NCBI RefSeq assembly: GCF_963675165.1
Contig: NC_087380.1
Location: 7,202,517-7,266,516 of the forward strand
From: Halichondria panicea
Taxonomy: Eukaryota; Porifera; Demospongiae; Suberitida; Halichondriidae
Length of the DNA: 64,000 nucleotides
Reading direction: 5' to 3'
Below, in pieces: positions 10,831 through 23,100 of this stretch. Made by a program: the position numbers and the translations under genes. Every line of letters begins with the position of its first letter. The first letter of the stretch is position 1. Under the pieces are notes generated by a model. It was given only the letters and a program-made list of their open reading frames with translations. It was not told the origin of the DNA and searched no databases.

Positions 10831-13818
10831 ATGGAGATATTCAAGCTGAGTTTGCTGCTACTGACATGCTACTTGTTACCACACCACGTTGCAGCCATGC
10901 CAGATGGTCCTCCTGCCAGGGCATGTACTTCTCTTCGTCCAGAACATCCTGAAACAGAGCAGACTGGTCCATCCTTAGTGCAGTTGGATGGTATAGGGGC
11001 AATGTATGAGCCAGGAAACACCTTTCAGTGTGAGTATACTTGAATTCAGCTCTAGTTAAACAGTAACTCTAGCTCCGGCCCTATCTCACACTATCGTATA
11101 TACGTAGTGTTGTATACAAACTCATTGTGGCCTTTCCTTAGTAACAGCCTTGTTTAGTTTTCACTTAGCACAATGTTGAATGTCTACTAGTACAGTGTAT
11201 ATAATATATCTGCAGCCAACTGACAACTGATATGCACTTTGTTTATACAGTCACCATCTCCAGACCTACTGTCCCATTCAAAGGCTTTATGATTCAAGCC
11301 AGGGCGTCTGAATTTGGATTTCCATTCGGTATTTTTATAGAGCAAAACGATGGGAAACAGAGAACAATGCAGTGCCAGGCAGCTGATGTGAGTTTCTTGT
11401 TTTCAAAGAGCATCTAAAATAATGTTTTCTCTATATATATATAGGATACCCTTTCTCACATGAACAACGAGACTGTAACATCTGTTGCAGTACAGTGGAG
11501 AGCTGACAATATTGATGCAGGCATCCCTAGCTTTAACTTCTAGTAAGCATGCACATACTCTATCCAGTATCTTGGTATTATTTTAGTTACATATATACAT
11601 AGAAAAAGCGAGTAATTCAGTGCATCTATAATTCATAACTAAAGGTATTTTTTCTTGTGTTCATATACAGCTACAGTATTGTTCAGAACACCAATACCTA
11701 CTGGGTGAGGATCACCTCCGATCCAATCCAAGTGATGCGCCCGACCACTCCCCCTCCTCCTGTTGCCGAGGGGGATGTCAACTATCAGCTGGTCAAAGTT
11801 CACGGTGCGTATCATATTTATCAAATTAGCATCTGAGTTTACTGCACCTTGTGTACTTGTTGTAGGTGCTATGATGATTGCAGCTTGGGGGCTGCTAGCT
11901 CCTGTCGGAATTTTAATGGCCATTTTCTACAAAGTCGTATGGCCCTCTGGAGAATGGTTCTATGTGAGTCACAATAGGAGAAGTTTGCTTAAGAATACCC
12001 GTATGTATGGTGGACTGACAGGATTGAGAGTAATTAACATGAGGCGCCCCATGGAGCCACAAGATATAGTATTCCGGGGCAGCCAGTCATTCTATCTGTC
12101 TGTCTGTCTGTCTGTGTATTCTGAGTCTGCTCACCTGACTGCCATATAGCGCTGCATGCATGTGTTTGTATTTGGCTTTAGTTACTGTAACAGATACGTA
12201 CGTTATCATGTGTGCACTTGTTCTCTTCAGTCCCACATAGGCATCATGGTGGGTGCGCTGGTTTTGACAATTGTGGGACTAATCGTGATCATTGTCCACG
12301 CAGGAGGGGCCTGGCTGACAACCACGGTGAGATAGCATCCTGACAGGCTATAATCTTTAGCTTGCCTATAAAATTATACAATTTCACTCCGTTACAGCCG
12401 GCCAACGTTCCTCATCAGATCATGGGTATTATAGTGTGCATTGCTGTAGGAGTGAACGTAAGTTGTGGATAATTATAGCTACCACTTGAATATATGGAAT
12501 GCACTGTGTTTGCAGCCTATCCTGGCCATAATTCGCTGCGATCCCAACAACGAATGGCGTTCTGTTTTCAACTGGACACATGGCACGATCGGACTTATTG
12601 CCGGGGAAGGAGCGGCTTGTAAGTATCCACTACGTAATGTGAATGTATATATAAGAGACACTATCTAACTATCCTTTTCCTTTTAGCTATGACTTACTGT
12701 ACAGTATAGCACAGCATAGGAATATACATTGTACGTAGGAATAGCAGCCTGCCAATATGTTATGTTTTCAGAAAAAAATACATGTAAAAGTGGGAAAGGG
12801 GGAAGAGTGGGGGATAGGCTGAAGAAGAGTGGGGGATAGGCTGAAGTGGGAAAGGGGGAAGAGTTGGGGATAGGCTGAAGTGGGAAAGGGGGAGAAGAGT
12901 GGGGGATAGGCTGAAGTGGGAAAGGGGGAAGAGTGGGGGATAGGCTGAAGTGGGAAAGGGGGAGAAGAGTGGGGGATAGGCTGAAGTGGGAAAGGGAGAA
13001 GAGTGGGGGATAGGCTGAAGCTTGTTTATCATAGTTATAGGTCTAACCACCATCTTGTTGTTACTCACAGTGGCTGCAATGATGCTGGGACTCCATGCAT
13101 TCCAAGAGTTGCCTGGAGTGTACAGGGACAGAGTGCATGCTGCCATTTACATGATGTCTGGGGTGGTGGGTGTATTTGTCATGGTGCTGGCGTCATACAA
13201 TCTCTACGACATCATGTTCAGGAAATGTGAGAAGCATGCTATTTACCATAGATGTATATGAATGCATAAATATTAAGTTGATTGCAGAAGAGACTGCAAA
13301 CAACTTCAGAACACTAAACACCAACTGAAGATTGCTTTATTCTGCAAAACATCTACTATACAGTGACTACCCTCCTCTCTCCCCATGCATGCACTCTCAG
13401 ACCTCTCCCTGGATCCTGATGAGATGGGCACCTCCTCCTCTGTGCCTGGTAATATACCGGACAAACCTTTTTACTCACGGAGCAACGATGAGGAAGAGAC
13501 TGAACCCTCCAGGGTGAGTTATACTTTTACTATACTCTATCCATTAGCTCACATCATGCACAGTTAAATTTGTGCGGAGACAGTTTCGGACGAGATAGAT
13601 ATATTACGCCCCATAAAATTTGTACACATTCACTTTCGTGAGTCAAAAAAACTAATGTACAAAGAAATGAAGCACGTACAAATTAGTGTGTTGGTTGTGT
13701 CTATAAATGGTTCCCTTCCTTGCAGGATTATCCCCTACGAGCTGGCCTTGGGATTGGAATAATCGTGGCCCTACTGCTGCTAGTATTCGCTACCATTGGA
13801 CTCGTAGGATCTGCATGA
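10831..13818 (+). CDS. Reeler-domain cytochrome b561 protein (ferric-chelate-reductase-1-like)
   Basis: Eleven exons: 10831-11029, 11251-11387, 11445-11542, 11671-11804, 11866-11963, 12231-12326, 12398-12457, 12516-12618, 13041-13226, 13401-13513 and 13726-13818. They join in frame to 438 residues. A signal peptide (residues 1-22) precedes a Reeler domain, with PARACTSLRPEHP near 28-40, then FKGFMIQARA, then TYWVRIT. A cytochrome b561 core follows, with likely heme-ligand histidines in VHGAMM, SHIGIMV, VPHQIMG and WTHGTIG. Vertebrate FRRS1 proteins have Reeler-DOMON-b561. No DOMON domain is visible here, and exon 11 adds one more hydrophobic helix (GLGIGIIVALLLLVFATIG) at the very C-terminus. 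The likely role is transmembrane electron transfer or ferric reduction at an endomembrane or the cell surface. The substrate is not shown by the sequence. Confidence 0.85.
12789..13021. repeat. 36-bp minisatellite in intron 8 of the Reeler-b561 gene
   Basis: About seven units built on GTGGGAAAGGGGGAAGAGTG plus GGGGATAGGCTGAA. It ends about 20 bp before the acceptor of the exon starting at 13041. Units differ by small indels (GGGGGAGAAG against GGGGGAAG). Confidence 0.93.
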
Positions 13819-14076
13819 ACAACGCATTGCGCATGCACTATAGCCACACAACGAACCATCGTATATACACATACAGTATCGCATTTTTAGAGTTACACGC
13901 AGTATACATCCTTTTTACAGTACATTAGCTCATGTTATTTCGTTATGGGCAGTCACTGTTTCTGTTCTGTCAATAGACGTATAGTTTATTCATATTAACA
14001 CACGAAAACGATAGAGTACAACCTTATACAAAAGAATACGACGAAAGTACATAATTATGTGATAATCGTTTAGCTA

Positions 14077-14729
14077 CTACGTGAATGGTAAAGTCATCGG
14101 TGATGGAGCCTGCATGTACACCATCACTAGAGACGAGCTAGCCAACCTGTGAGGGAGGAATATAGTCTAACATTACACTGTTTCTGTAAAACCCAATCGA
14201 GCATACAAAGTGGTGTTTCAGGTCTGAACTTCTTTACGTACATATGAATAGGTAGGGTTAGCTGTGCCAAAGCAATTGAATCAGTCATAATTCTAGTTAG
14301 ACACGGACATCACTATATATGTATATTACGTCAGCTCACATGAATAGACTGATCATAGTTTTCTTGTCCTCTGCGGTCTTGCTGTTGGCCAGGTACATAA
14401 CAGAGCAACACACGCCTATCCACGAGGCCCACTTCATCTAAACAGGGGAAATAATATTAAGGAAGATAAGTAGGCGTCCACTTCGGATATATATCTGATA
14501 CTCATATCTGATACTCATATCTGATAGAAGTTAGCTGAAATATTTGTGTGTGTACACGTACAAGGCCAAAAATATTTAATGACTATTATTATTATACCTT
14601 CATGAGCAATCCCACCAAGCTACAGACCATGCCAATAGCATTAAAGTACTCAGCAGAGCCCCCTACCGCCTGGGCGTTTTTCGGATACCTGTACACTTTG
14701 TCAGGACGCCTGGGATCACTAGGAGCCAT
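14077..14729 (-). CDS. WDR83OS: WDR83OS / Asterix, PAT-complex subunit
   Basis: Three minus-strand exons (14598-14729, 14340-14437, 14077-14146) join to a 99-residue protein ending PMTLPFT. Recognition rests on the start MAPSDPRRPDKVYRYPKN, the first membrane helix YFNAIGMVCSLVGLLMK, the WASWIGVCCSVMYLANSK helix, the acidic EDKKTMIS linker, and the C-terminal YMQAPSPMTLPF, all in family order at nearly the vertebrate length (106). Asterix pairs with CCDC47 at the ER, where the PAT complex protects polar membrane helices during insertion. The start codon sits 270 bp from the AGL start on the other strand, suggesting a shared promoter. The 3' end converges on the Reeler-b561 gene. Confidence 0.95.
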
Positions 14730-14998
14730 CCAGATCAACTTCGGATAAATCTGCTGTGAGAGATGAAAAAAAGGGGTCAGAGTACAATTCAAGAAGCCAC
14801 GCCCATTAGCCTGGTAGGGTGTGGTCTCAAAAGCCACATGTGTCGGGGGGGGGGGGGGCGTGTTAACAATGCTCATGGGGCGTGGTTCTCAACTAATTTG
14901 CAGGAAGCAGGGCTGGCTACCACAACCACCACAGCTAGTTTGCTAGCTCCTTGGAAACTGGTCTCATTTAACTATCCAGTCTAGATTGTGTTTGCAAG
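14730..14998. promoter_or_regulatory. Divergent promoter region WDR83OS / AGL
   Basis: This short interval lies between two oppositely oriented start codons. It contains a G13 run near 14846 and no obvious TATA element. The promoter role is inferred from the arrangement. Confidence 0.4.
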
Positions 14999-17099
14999 AT
15001 GTCAGAGCCCCCCACACGTGTGCTGGAGCTGAAGCCTGCAGGGCACTGGGACTCCAAGCTCTTCAAGCTCAAGACAGGTACGTGTGTAGTATACAGTACA
15101 GTATAACTAACTAACTAACTAAATATGCAAACTATAAACATAGCTAGCTATGTACATTGGTATGCGATAAAGACATGCACACACTCAATGCTGCATTAAT
15201 GTTTATGTGTATATGTACGCTTGCTTGTTAGTTGGGTACAGGTTTTTGTATGAAACAATCGATTGTTTCATTTTCGTATTAAAATACCTTTCAATTGAAA
15301 ATACTAGTGTATTAATTCCACTGTCCAAACATCCTATTGAGTGCAACAAGGTCAGTAGACAGTTTGACCTGAGATGAACTTGTATCCATTGAGTGCAACA
15401 AGGTCAGTAGACAGTTTGACCTGAGATGAACTTGTATCAGCTGAGTAGTGAAAGCCACTATACACCATGGCCAGTGTAATAGTGGACACGGTGTTTGCTT
15501 GCTAGCGTTGACCTAGCTTCTAATGAAAAATGATGGTAGCTACTTTGCCTAATTTTGTAATTTCCTTATACCATAATTATTGACTGACCAACTATATACC
15601 GTGTTGAGAGTTGTCCACTGAAATGCAATTAGAACAAATCACTAGCTCCCATAATGCATTATAATAAAACAACCGCTGGTTAAAATTCCCGATTCTGGAA
15701 GCATTATTGTGATATACTGCCCTTTGCAACTCACGGGAAGTGGAACCAATATAAGTAAACCACTTCATTACTCTATCTACACTTACCTCAAGTAGTTTTT
15801 TATTTACCGTTTGCCCCCCAAACTTCCAAGTGAGCTGCAAAGCACAGTAGTACATGACTATAATATCTTTTTGTACAGGCTGGGTACTCCGCTTCACTGT
15901 TGCCCCATGTCTCTACGCCACTGATGTCAAGCTCTACACCAACTACCCCGCTCCTGGGACCCTCTACAAAAGAGAGCAAATGAGAGAGCTGCAATGGCAA
16001 TACTCTGCTAGAAAACCAACTTGGGACCCTGACCGATTCGTTGACATCACACTCGACTATGCTGGGCCATATCGCTTCGAGTACAAGAAGGGCGATTCTA
16101 CCAAGCCCGGAGATGAGGTTCTAGAAGGAAGCGGATATTTTGTTGTGGATCCAGATTTGGGATATAGTCCAGACGGTGTGTCATGTCAGACGTATATCAC
16201 CAAGTTACTAGGCCCGATGACCCAATGGAAGGAACGTCTTCAAGTAGCCAAGGAAGCGGGTTATAACATGGTCCACTTGACACCCATCAACCAACTAGGC
16301 AGCTCCCGTAGTGCCTATTCCATCTCCAACCAGCTAAGGATAGACTCCTCCTACCTTCCAACCGGTTATACCTCCTCCGAGTCTAAAGCCACTTTCAAGA
16401 ATTGCGAGGGAGCTACAAAATCATTCAACGTTGAATCTTCGTTCCTTAAAGTACACGAGCTGGTGAAATCGATTAATCGTGATTGGGGCATGTTGAGTCT
16501 TGTCGATGTAGTCTGGAACCACACCTCTTTTGACACCCCCTGGCTACTACAGCATCCCGAGGCTGGCTACAATCTTGTCAACTCTCCCCACCTACGACCT
16601 GCATATGCTCTCGACCTTGCACTTGCTAACTTCTCGCGGGAAATCGCCGAAGGTGAATGGGAAAAGTTTGGAATTCGACCGGAAATTCGTTCGGAAGGAG
16701 ATGTGCGAAATATCTGTACTCGACTTCGAGAGACGGTGTTCCCACGGGCAGAGCTGTGGCAGCACTACTGTGTGGACGTTGAGGCCGTTGTGGAGGAATT
16801 CCGGTCGACAGTGTATCGTCTGAATGGTGGCAACCATCCACGCCCCGAGGGCAAGTGGATGAGCGTGGTCCAGGACTCACAGTATCGGAGGCTGGGTTCA
16901 GGGGTCGATATTGACCTCACTCTGGAGCTATTCAATGTCGACTGGTGAGAAAATTGCTTCTTAGCTATCTCTCTTTTTACACATGCAGCATTTCTTTAGT
17001 CAATTAAAAAGAGCTAGGTTGAGCCAAATGCTACCACCTCTGTTATCTTTCAGTTCCTAAACTGGTCAGGCTGATGTGCTAATGTGCTACATTTCCACC

Positions 17100-17130
<31 letters not shown>

Positions 17131-20100
17131 CCCACACACACCCACACACAGGCCAGGTGTGGTTTGCTTTGAGGAGCGCATTGAGCGATGCAGCACAGAC
17201 CTGAGGGAGACACTGCGCTGTCTGAATGCGGACATAACGGAGAAGGTGAATCGTCGACTAGAGAGTGCTATTTCCAATCTAGCTGCCAACATCCGATACC
17301 TCTATCTCGAGGGTCATGGCCCTAAGAAGCAGAAGGTTACTAAAGAAGACCCTCTCTTCCCAAGGTGTGTTGACTAATGTGGTATTTATGCAATTGCATG
17401 GTCTATTGAATGGCATTCTTAAATCTTTCTGATTCAATGGTACACGTGTACTTGCATAAATTGATTAATTCAGAAGTGAAGTACATACATGACTTATATA
17501 GAGCCATGGTAGAACTGACGTCTGTGGCCTGCTGCATTCCCACAGTGTATATAACCCCTCTGATATAATCGGTCCTCTGATAACAAGAATTAGCTGTCTC
17601 CTATATAAATTGTGAATAGCTAAGCTACCATGTTATTATAATTTTACCACCATGAGTTATCATTCCCAGGCAGTGTAGCCCTTGCTAGGCCTATACAGTA
17701 AACAGGGAGAAGCCAGTTTAGAGGAAATCCATTATAGTGTCATGCATCATTTCTAGGATGTGGCCACTCTAGCAAGGGCTGTCTGGGTCAGCTGTTAGCT
17801 GCCAATTAGAAGCAACCTTCATTCCTGAATGATTGATCTATTTCCTGCAGTCTCTGTGTACTCAAGACTTCCAAGTGTTGTTTTTGTGTGTCCCATTGGA
17901 AGGCCATTGAATACTGTTAAACATAACTGTTTTTTCAGTGCAATCTTCTGTGTACATGTAATCGATGTGTACATGTAATTGACTACCCAGAAACACAAAC
18001 ACACAAAAATAAAAATATTAAGTTATTTTCCCTCCCTCCCAGGTACTTCTACATGGTTGGAGGTGGTGTGGACTTAGCCCCGGGGGAGATTGAGGGAACG
18101 AGGGGACAGTACGTACTGGCACACAATGGCTGGGTCATGGACGCTGACCCACTCGTCAATTTTGCTGCAGAGGGGTCCCAGGTGAGTCCCTCCTATGTGT
18201 GTGTGTAGTAGAGGGGTCCCAGGTGAGCCCCTCCTATGTGTGTGTACGTATGTATGAGACTGCACCAGCCATTGCCTTAGCATTGTGTGTGTGTGTGTGT
18301 GTGTGTGTGCTTTCCTGCTTGGTTTCCTGGTTCCATTGATACAATACAGTGACAACATTAGCTGCATTACTATGTGCTTCACAGTTGGTACTCATTTTCT
18401 GTTATCGTCCACTTTGTGTGTGAAGATGCCATCGATTAGTGCTAGCTTTTAAGAATCATTATATTATTTCGTGCATTCAGGTGTACTTCAAGCGTGAGCT
18501 GATTGTGTGGGGTGATTCCATCAAGCTACGCTATGGTGATAAACCAGAGGACTCTCCATGGCTCTGGGAACAAATGAAACAGTACACGCAAACCATGGCG
18601 TGGATATTCGATGGATTTAGACTCGACAATTGTCACAACACACCACTCAAAGTGGCCGAGGGACTACTGGACGCAGCCCGAGAAGTGAACCCCAACCTCT
18701 ATCTGGTTGCAGAGTTGTTCACTCCGAGTGAGGAGAAGGACAATTATTTTGTCAACAGACTTGGTATCAACTCTCTCGTCAGAGGTCAGAGTTCATTACT
18801 ATTACAATAATCCCCCAAAAATGTTTGTATTTAGTAGCTCTTTGATAGTGCTACAATATAATTATGGTGTGCATGGTTAGATCAGTGATATTGAATTTTT
18901 AGGGTTTTTCGTCTGTTAACTACATGTATAGCCTCGAGTACATAACTTTTAGTTGTATTCAGAACTTGTGTACATGCATGCAGACTTTACCACATACATG
19001 TACATACATGTACTGAGCCCATGTTTTAAAGAAGAGTTTTATTTCTCCATAATTATACATGTATATAACTCATGGCTTGGAATGTATCCTTCTTTCTCTA
19101 TTCTCTCAACTATGCTTCCAGGAATTGTGTGGTTGATTGGTGTTTACATTTTTACTATTCTTCCCTCCACTTCTCCCACAGAGGCCATGTTTGCCCCGTG
19201 TGCGCGTGAGCTGGGTCGCCTCGTGTTCAAGTACGGAGGAGAACCTGTCGCTAGTTTCCTGCCCCCTCCGTCCAATCACGTGCTCAAGCCCACCACCACT
19301 AATGCCATGTTTATGGACGCCACCCACGACAACGACCCCGGGCACATTCTGGTGAGTGGGCGTGTGTGGTGTGATATGTGTGGAGCCTCCCACACATAAT
19401 GGACACTGTTAATCACATTTGTATCTATTTCCTTAGACTCTCAAAAACGAACGCCTCTTGATAAAAATTTAATAGTTGCTTCCCAAATTTTATTTTGTCT
19501 GAAAGCTCAGTGTTTTACATGTACATGTATAATTGATGTACGTATGATTATGTTTATACCATGTCTGCTGTATAGTGAGTTTTAAAATAATTTCTCGACT
19601 CATGATCATGCGGTATTGACCTCACCTTCTATACCCTCCCCCTCACTCTAGTCTCGCTCTGTGTACGATGCCCTGCCCAACACTGCCCTGGTAGCCATTG
19701 CCTCCTGTGCCAGTGGTGGTACTCGAGGCTATGACGAGCTGGTCCCTCACATGGTGAGTGGCTGTATATATGTACAGTACAGCTTGTAAACAGTGTGTAG
19801 ATATAGTGGGCAGTGTACTTGAACATCTTTCAGCAGCCATAACTTAGTATCATTGATCCTATTTCAACAATTTTATGATATTCTGAAAGAGACTTTTCAA
19901 TTTATGTGTTTTAATCAAAAATTTAGATGGAGTTAAAATTTGTCATTTTTCGGCCTTGACATAATTATTGATCCATGATATTTGGCCGAAATTGGCAAAT
20001 TCTTTTATCTCCCAAATATGAACTTTGAACTTTGATGGTACCATTTGAAAGGTCTTTTCATAAAACCGTTGAAATTAAATTGGATTTAAGTTACATGTGC

Positions 20101-23100
20101 CTAACTACCACCACCTGCGTGTATCATTACTTTTGTTTGTTCAATGTGGTCAGTAGCCACAGTATACTACATATGTAGCACAGCCTGTGTATACAGTGTA
20201 CAGACAATACTGTATTGCCTGAGGAACCAGTACACTATAGAGCACACGGTTTAAGACAGTTCATACATGTGCGAAAGGCTACAATCGAACGTTGTTTCCA
20301 CCCTAGGATCAGCAGCCATAAAATTATAGTGTACAGCTGTTTCCCTATACTCTCCTATCCCACTGTATGCCCCCTCCCCCTCAGATCAATGTGGTGACAG
20401 AGAGTAGGCCCTATCCCAAGTGGACAGCCACACCCACCCCTGGGGCAGTGAGTGCTCACACTGGTATCGTACAAGCCAAGGCAGAGCTCAACAAGCTGCA
20501 CATACAGCTAGCCGACCAGGGATTCAATCAGGTGGGTATGATAACCTCAATATCTCCACTTGTACACTCATTCTCGTTAGACTTTGTACAACCCTTTTCA
20601 CTTCACATACATGTACATGTACATGTAGAAACAAAAAGTAGAATTGCTGCTCTAATTAACCTCAAGTGTGTAGACTGGTGTACTATATAGTGTGGTCCCA
20701 CTGTGTACACTGTAGCTAGTAGTTGATTTATTACGCCTCAGGTGTCCGCATGCGCAACAATCTATGCGCAAGCGAGGTATATACGACAGTGTGTGTGTGT
20801 CGATCTAGACTGTTGCAACTGCTCAAGGATCAATGAATGCAAGTAAGAGCTTCTATGGTTTCTAGTAGGATTGTGGATTTGCCGTATAGCGCGAAATTTT
20901 CGCGGATTTCGTGGGTTGGAATTCTACACGAAAATTAAGTCCACGAAAAGTGTTCGTTAATAAGAATTACCTGCTATCATGTAAATATTTAAAGGCGTGG
21001 CTTCCGGTAAGCAGTCATTCTGCGAACATTGTGCAACGAAATGGCTTTTAGAGGCCAATCCACGAAATATAAGTGCCTCGAAAATTTCGCGCTATACGGT
21101 ATGTTATGGCTAGTTTTGCTTACTTTGAAGAAGGCCATTGCAGATTAGCTATATTCTACCTATAGTAGTTAGCTCTGCACTAGAACGCTAGCTACAAGAA
21201 TGAGAAGAGAGCTGCACCATGCCATTAATTATGGGCTTTGAACTTTTGGTATCCTTTTAGCAACAAGCATGATCGATCATTTCCCACTTTTTTGCACCAG
21301 ATTCGCATATGCAGTAATGTTGCATCCAATGCCTCCACCGAGGCATCAGCATCCGCGGTGGTTTCATTATACGTGTATTACAGACGGTTACATCTGTAAA
21401 CACATTTGCCTCAATCCGCTTGCTAGGAATAATAGCCTGAGAAACTACTACAAATTGACTTTGTGTGGCCTTACTACTGTTTTATGGTGGCACAGTGTGT
21501 TGGTTAATTAGATTAATAATCACATGATTGACTGGGTATCTGTGGTTTCGATCTTACTGTCAGCAAAAACATTCAGTGCTATTCAATATCGTATAAAGCA
21601 AAATAGCTAAGAAGTAGGTGAAGTTAGACAAGGAGGTCTTAAGTAAATAGCAAGTCTTTTACTTAGATAAGTTAGCAATCATGTCTCAAGCAAGCAGCAA
21701 CTCAATTGGATCACCAACAACTTCTCAAACCAACTTCGATGATTCAGGTATCGCAGAAGAAAGGTCAGATTCAATTCCAATTGCAGGAGAGGACAGTAAT
21801 GTTGGTGACAGTGATCTTATTTCTAATTCTCTTGATGTGATACGGTGTGAAAATGAAAAAAAGAACTCAGAATTGACAAAGGTTAAAAGGGAATTGTCTG
21901 AAAGCAAACTGAGTGAAGCACAGCTGAAGGAAAAAGTTGACCAACTTACAAAAGAAATTAAGAAGCTCCAAGAAGAGAAAGAGTCTCTTGAGCAAGAGCT
22001 CCACCAAAAGAAGACAGAAACAGAACAAACAACAGAAGAACTGCAGCAGGAGATAGCAAAACTTAAGTCCCAATTGCAAGAAAGGGAGGCTGCAGTTGAA
22101 AGTTTTAAGGATAAATTAGCAAGTACTGAGATTCAGAGCCGAGTAAAAATAAATGAACTCAAAGAAGAAATCAAATCTCTTCAAAAAGAACGAGAAGAGC
22201 TCAATACCACCGTCACCAAACTTCAGGATGACAAAGACAGACAGGAGTTGAAAAGTAGGGAGGAAATTGTATGTCTCAGGGAGGATTTGAGCAAAAAGAA
22301 GGATGAAGAAGCTGAACGACGTATAGAACTCTCTACACTTCAAGTAGAAATATTGAAACAAAAACTCCAAATCGAGAAGTATTCCTCTCAAGAACTGCAG
22401 AAACAAGTTCAGGCACTACAGATATTAAGAGGCCAATCGCCGACTGAAGACTCCGAAGTGCATTTTAAAGTAGGCGATAGTACACTCGATCCACCCAAGC
22501 TATAAGACAAGGACACTATAAGACAAGGACACTATAAGACAAGGACACTATAATAGTTATACATGATATTATAGCTTGACTTTAACTGTTATAATCTACT
22601 TGTGTATACATACATCTTTTTTGCTTCCACTTTTGCTTCTTGTAAATATAATCACTGATGTGCGGTAAAATGTGCCACCTTGATCTTGTGATAATTTCAG
22701 GACGGTACAATGCTTACGATAATAATGGGAAAATTCATGTTTACAATGAATGTTGCAATCTGTGCTGTGCTTACGCCTCTCGGCATGTTTTGCTTCGCTC
22801 AAAAAGTATTAGAGTGTTATAGAAGAGGTTTAATGTGTTACGAAATAAATGTTGCCATTTGCAATTGTTGACAATGAACGAATACATTAATCAAGAGTGT
22901 CATAGAAGAGGAGCTTAATGGAAACAGAAGTCTATATCTGATGGCTTGATTCATTATCATTTCCACTTTTTTTCCCCATTCCCTGCATAAAATATTGCAA
23001 CTATATACATGATGTATTTAATATAATAGTCTGCTAGCTAGCTTCATTACCTTAAAGCTTTGGTGCCTCCACCGAGGCATCAGCACCCGCCGTGCTTTCA

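Noticed and set aside
12789..13021. CRISPR-like regular array
   Set aside because: Units are contiguous minisatellite repeats without unique spacers, within an intron of an animal gene.
15592..15897. 101-residue minus-strand ORF before AGL exon 2
   Set aside because: It spans a MITE and the antisense of an AGL exon start; no recognisable protein features.
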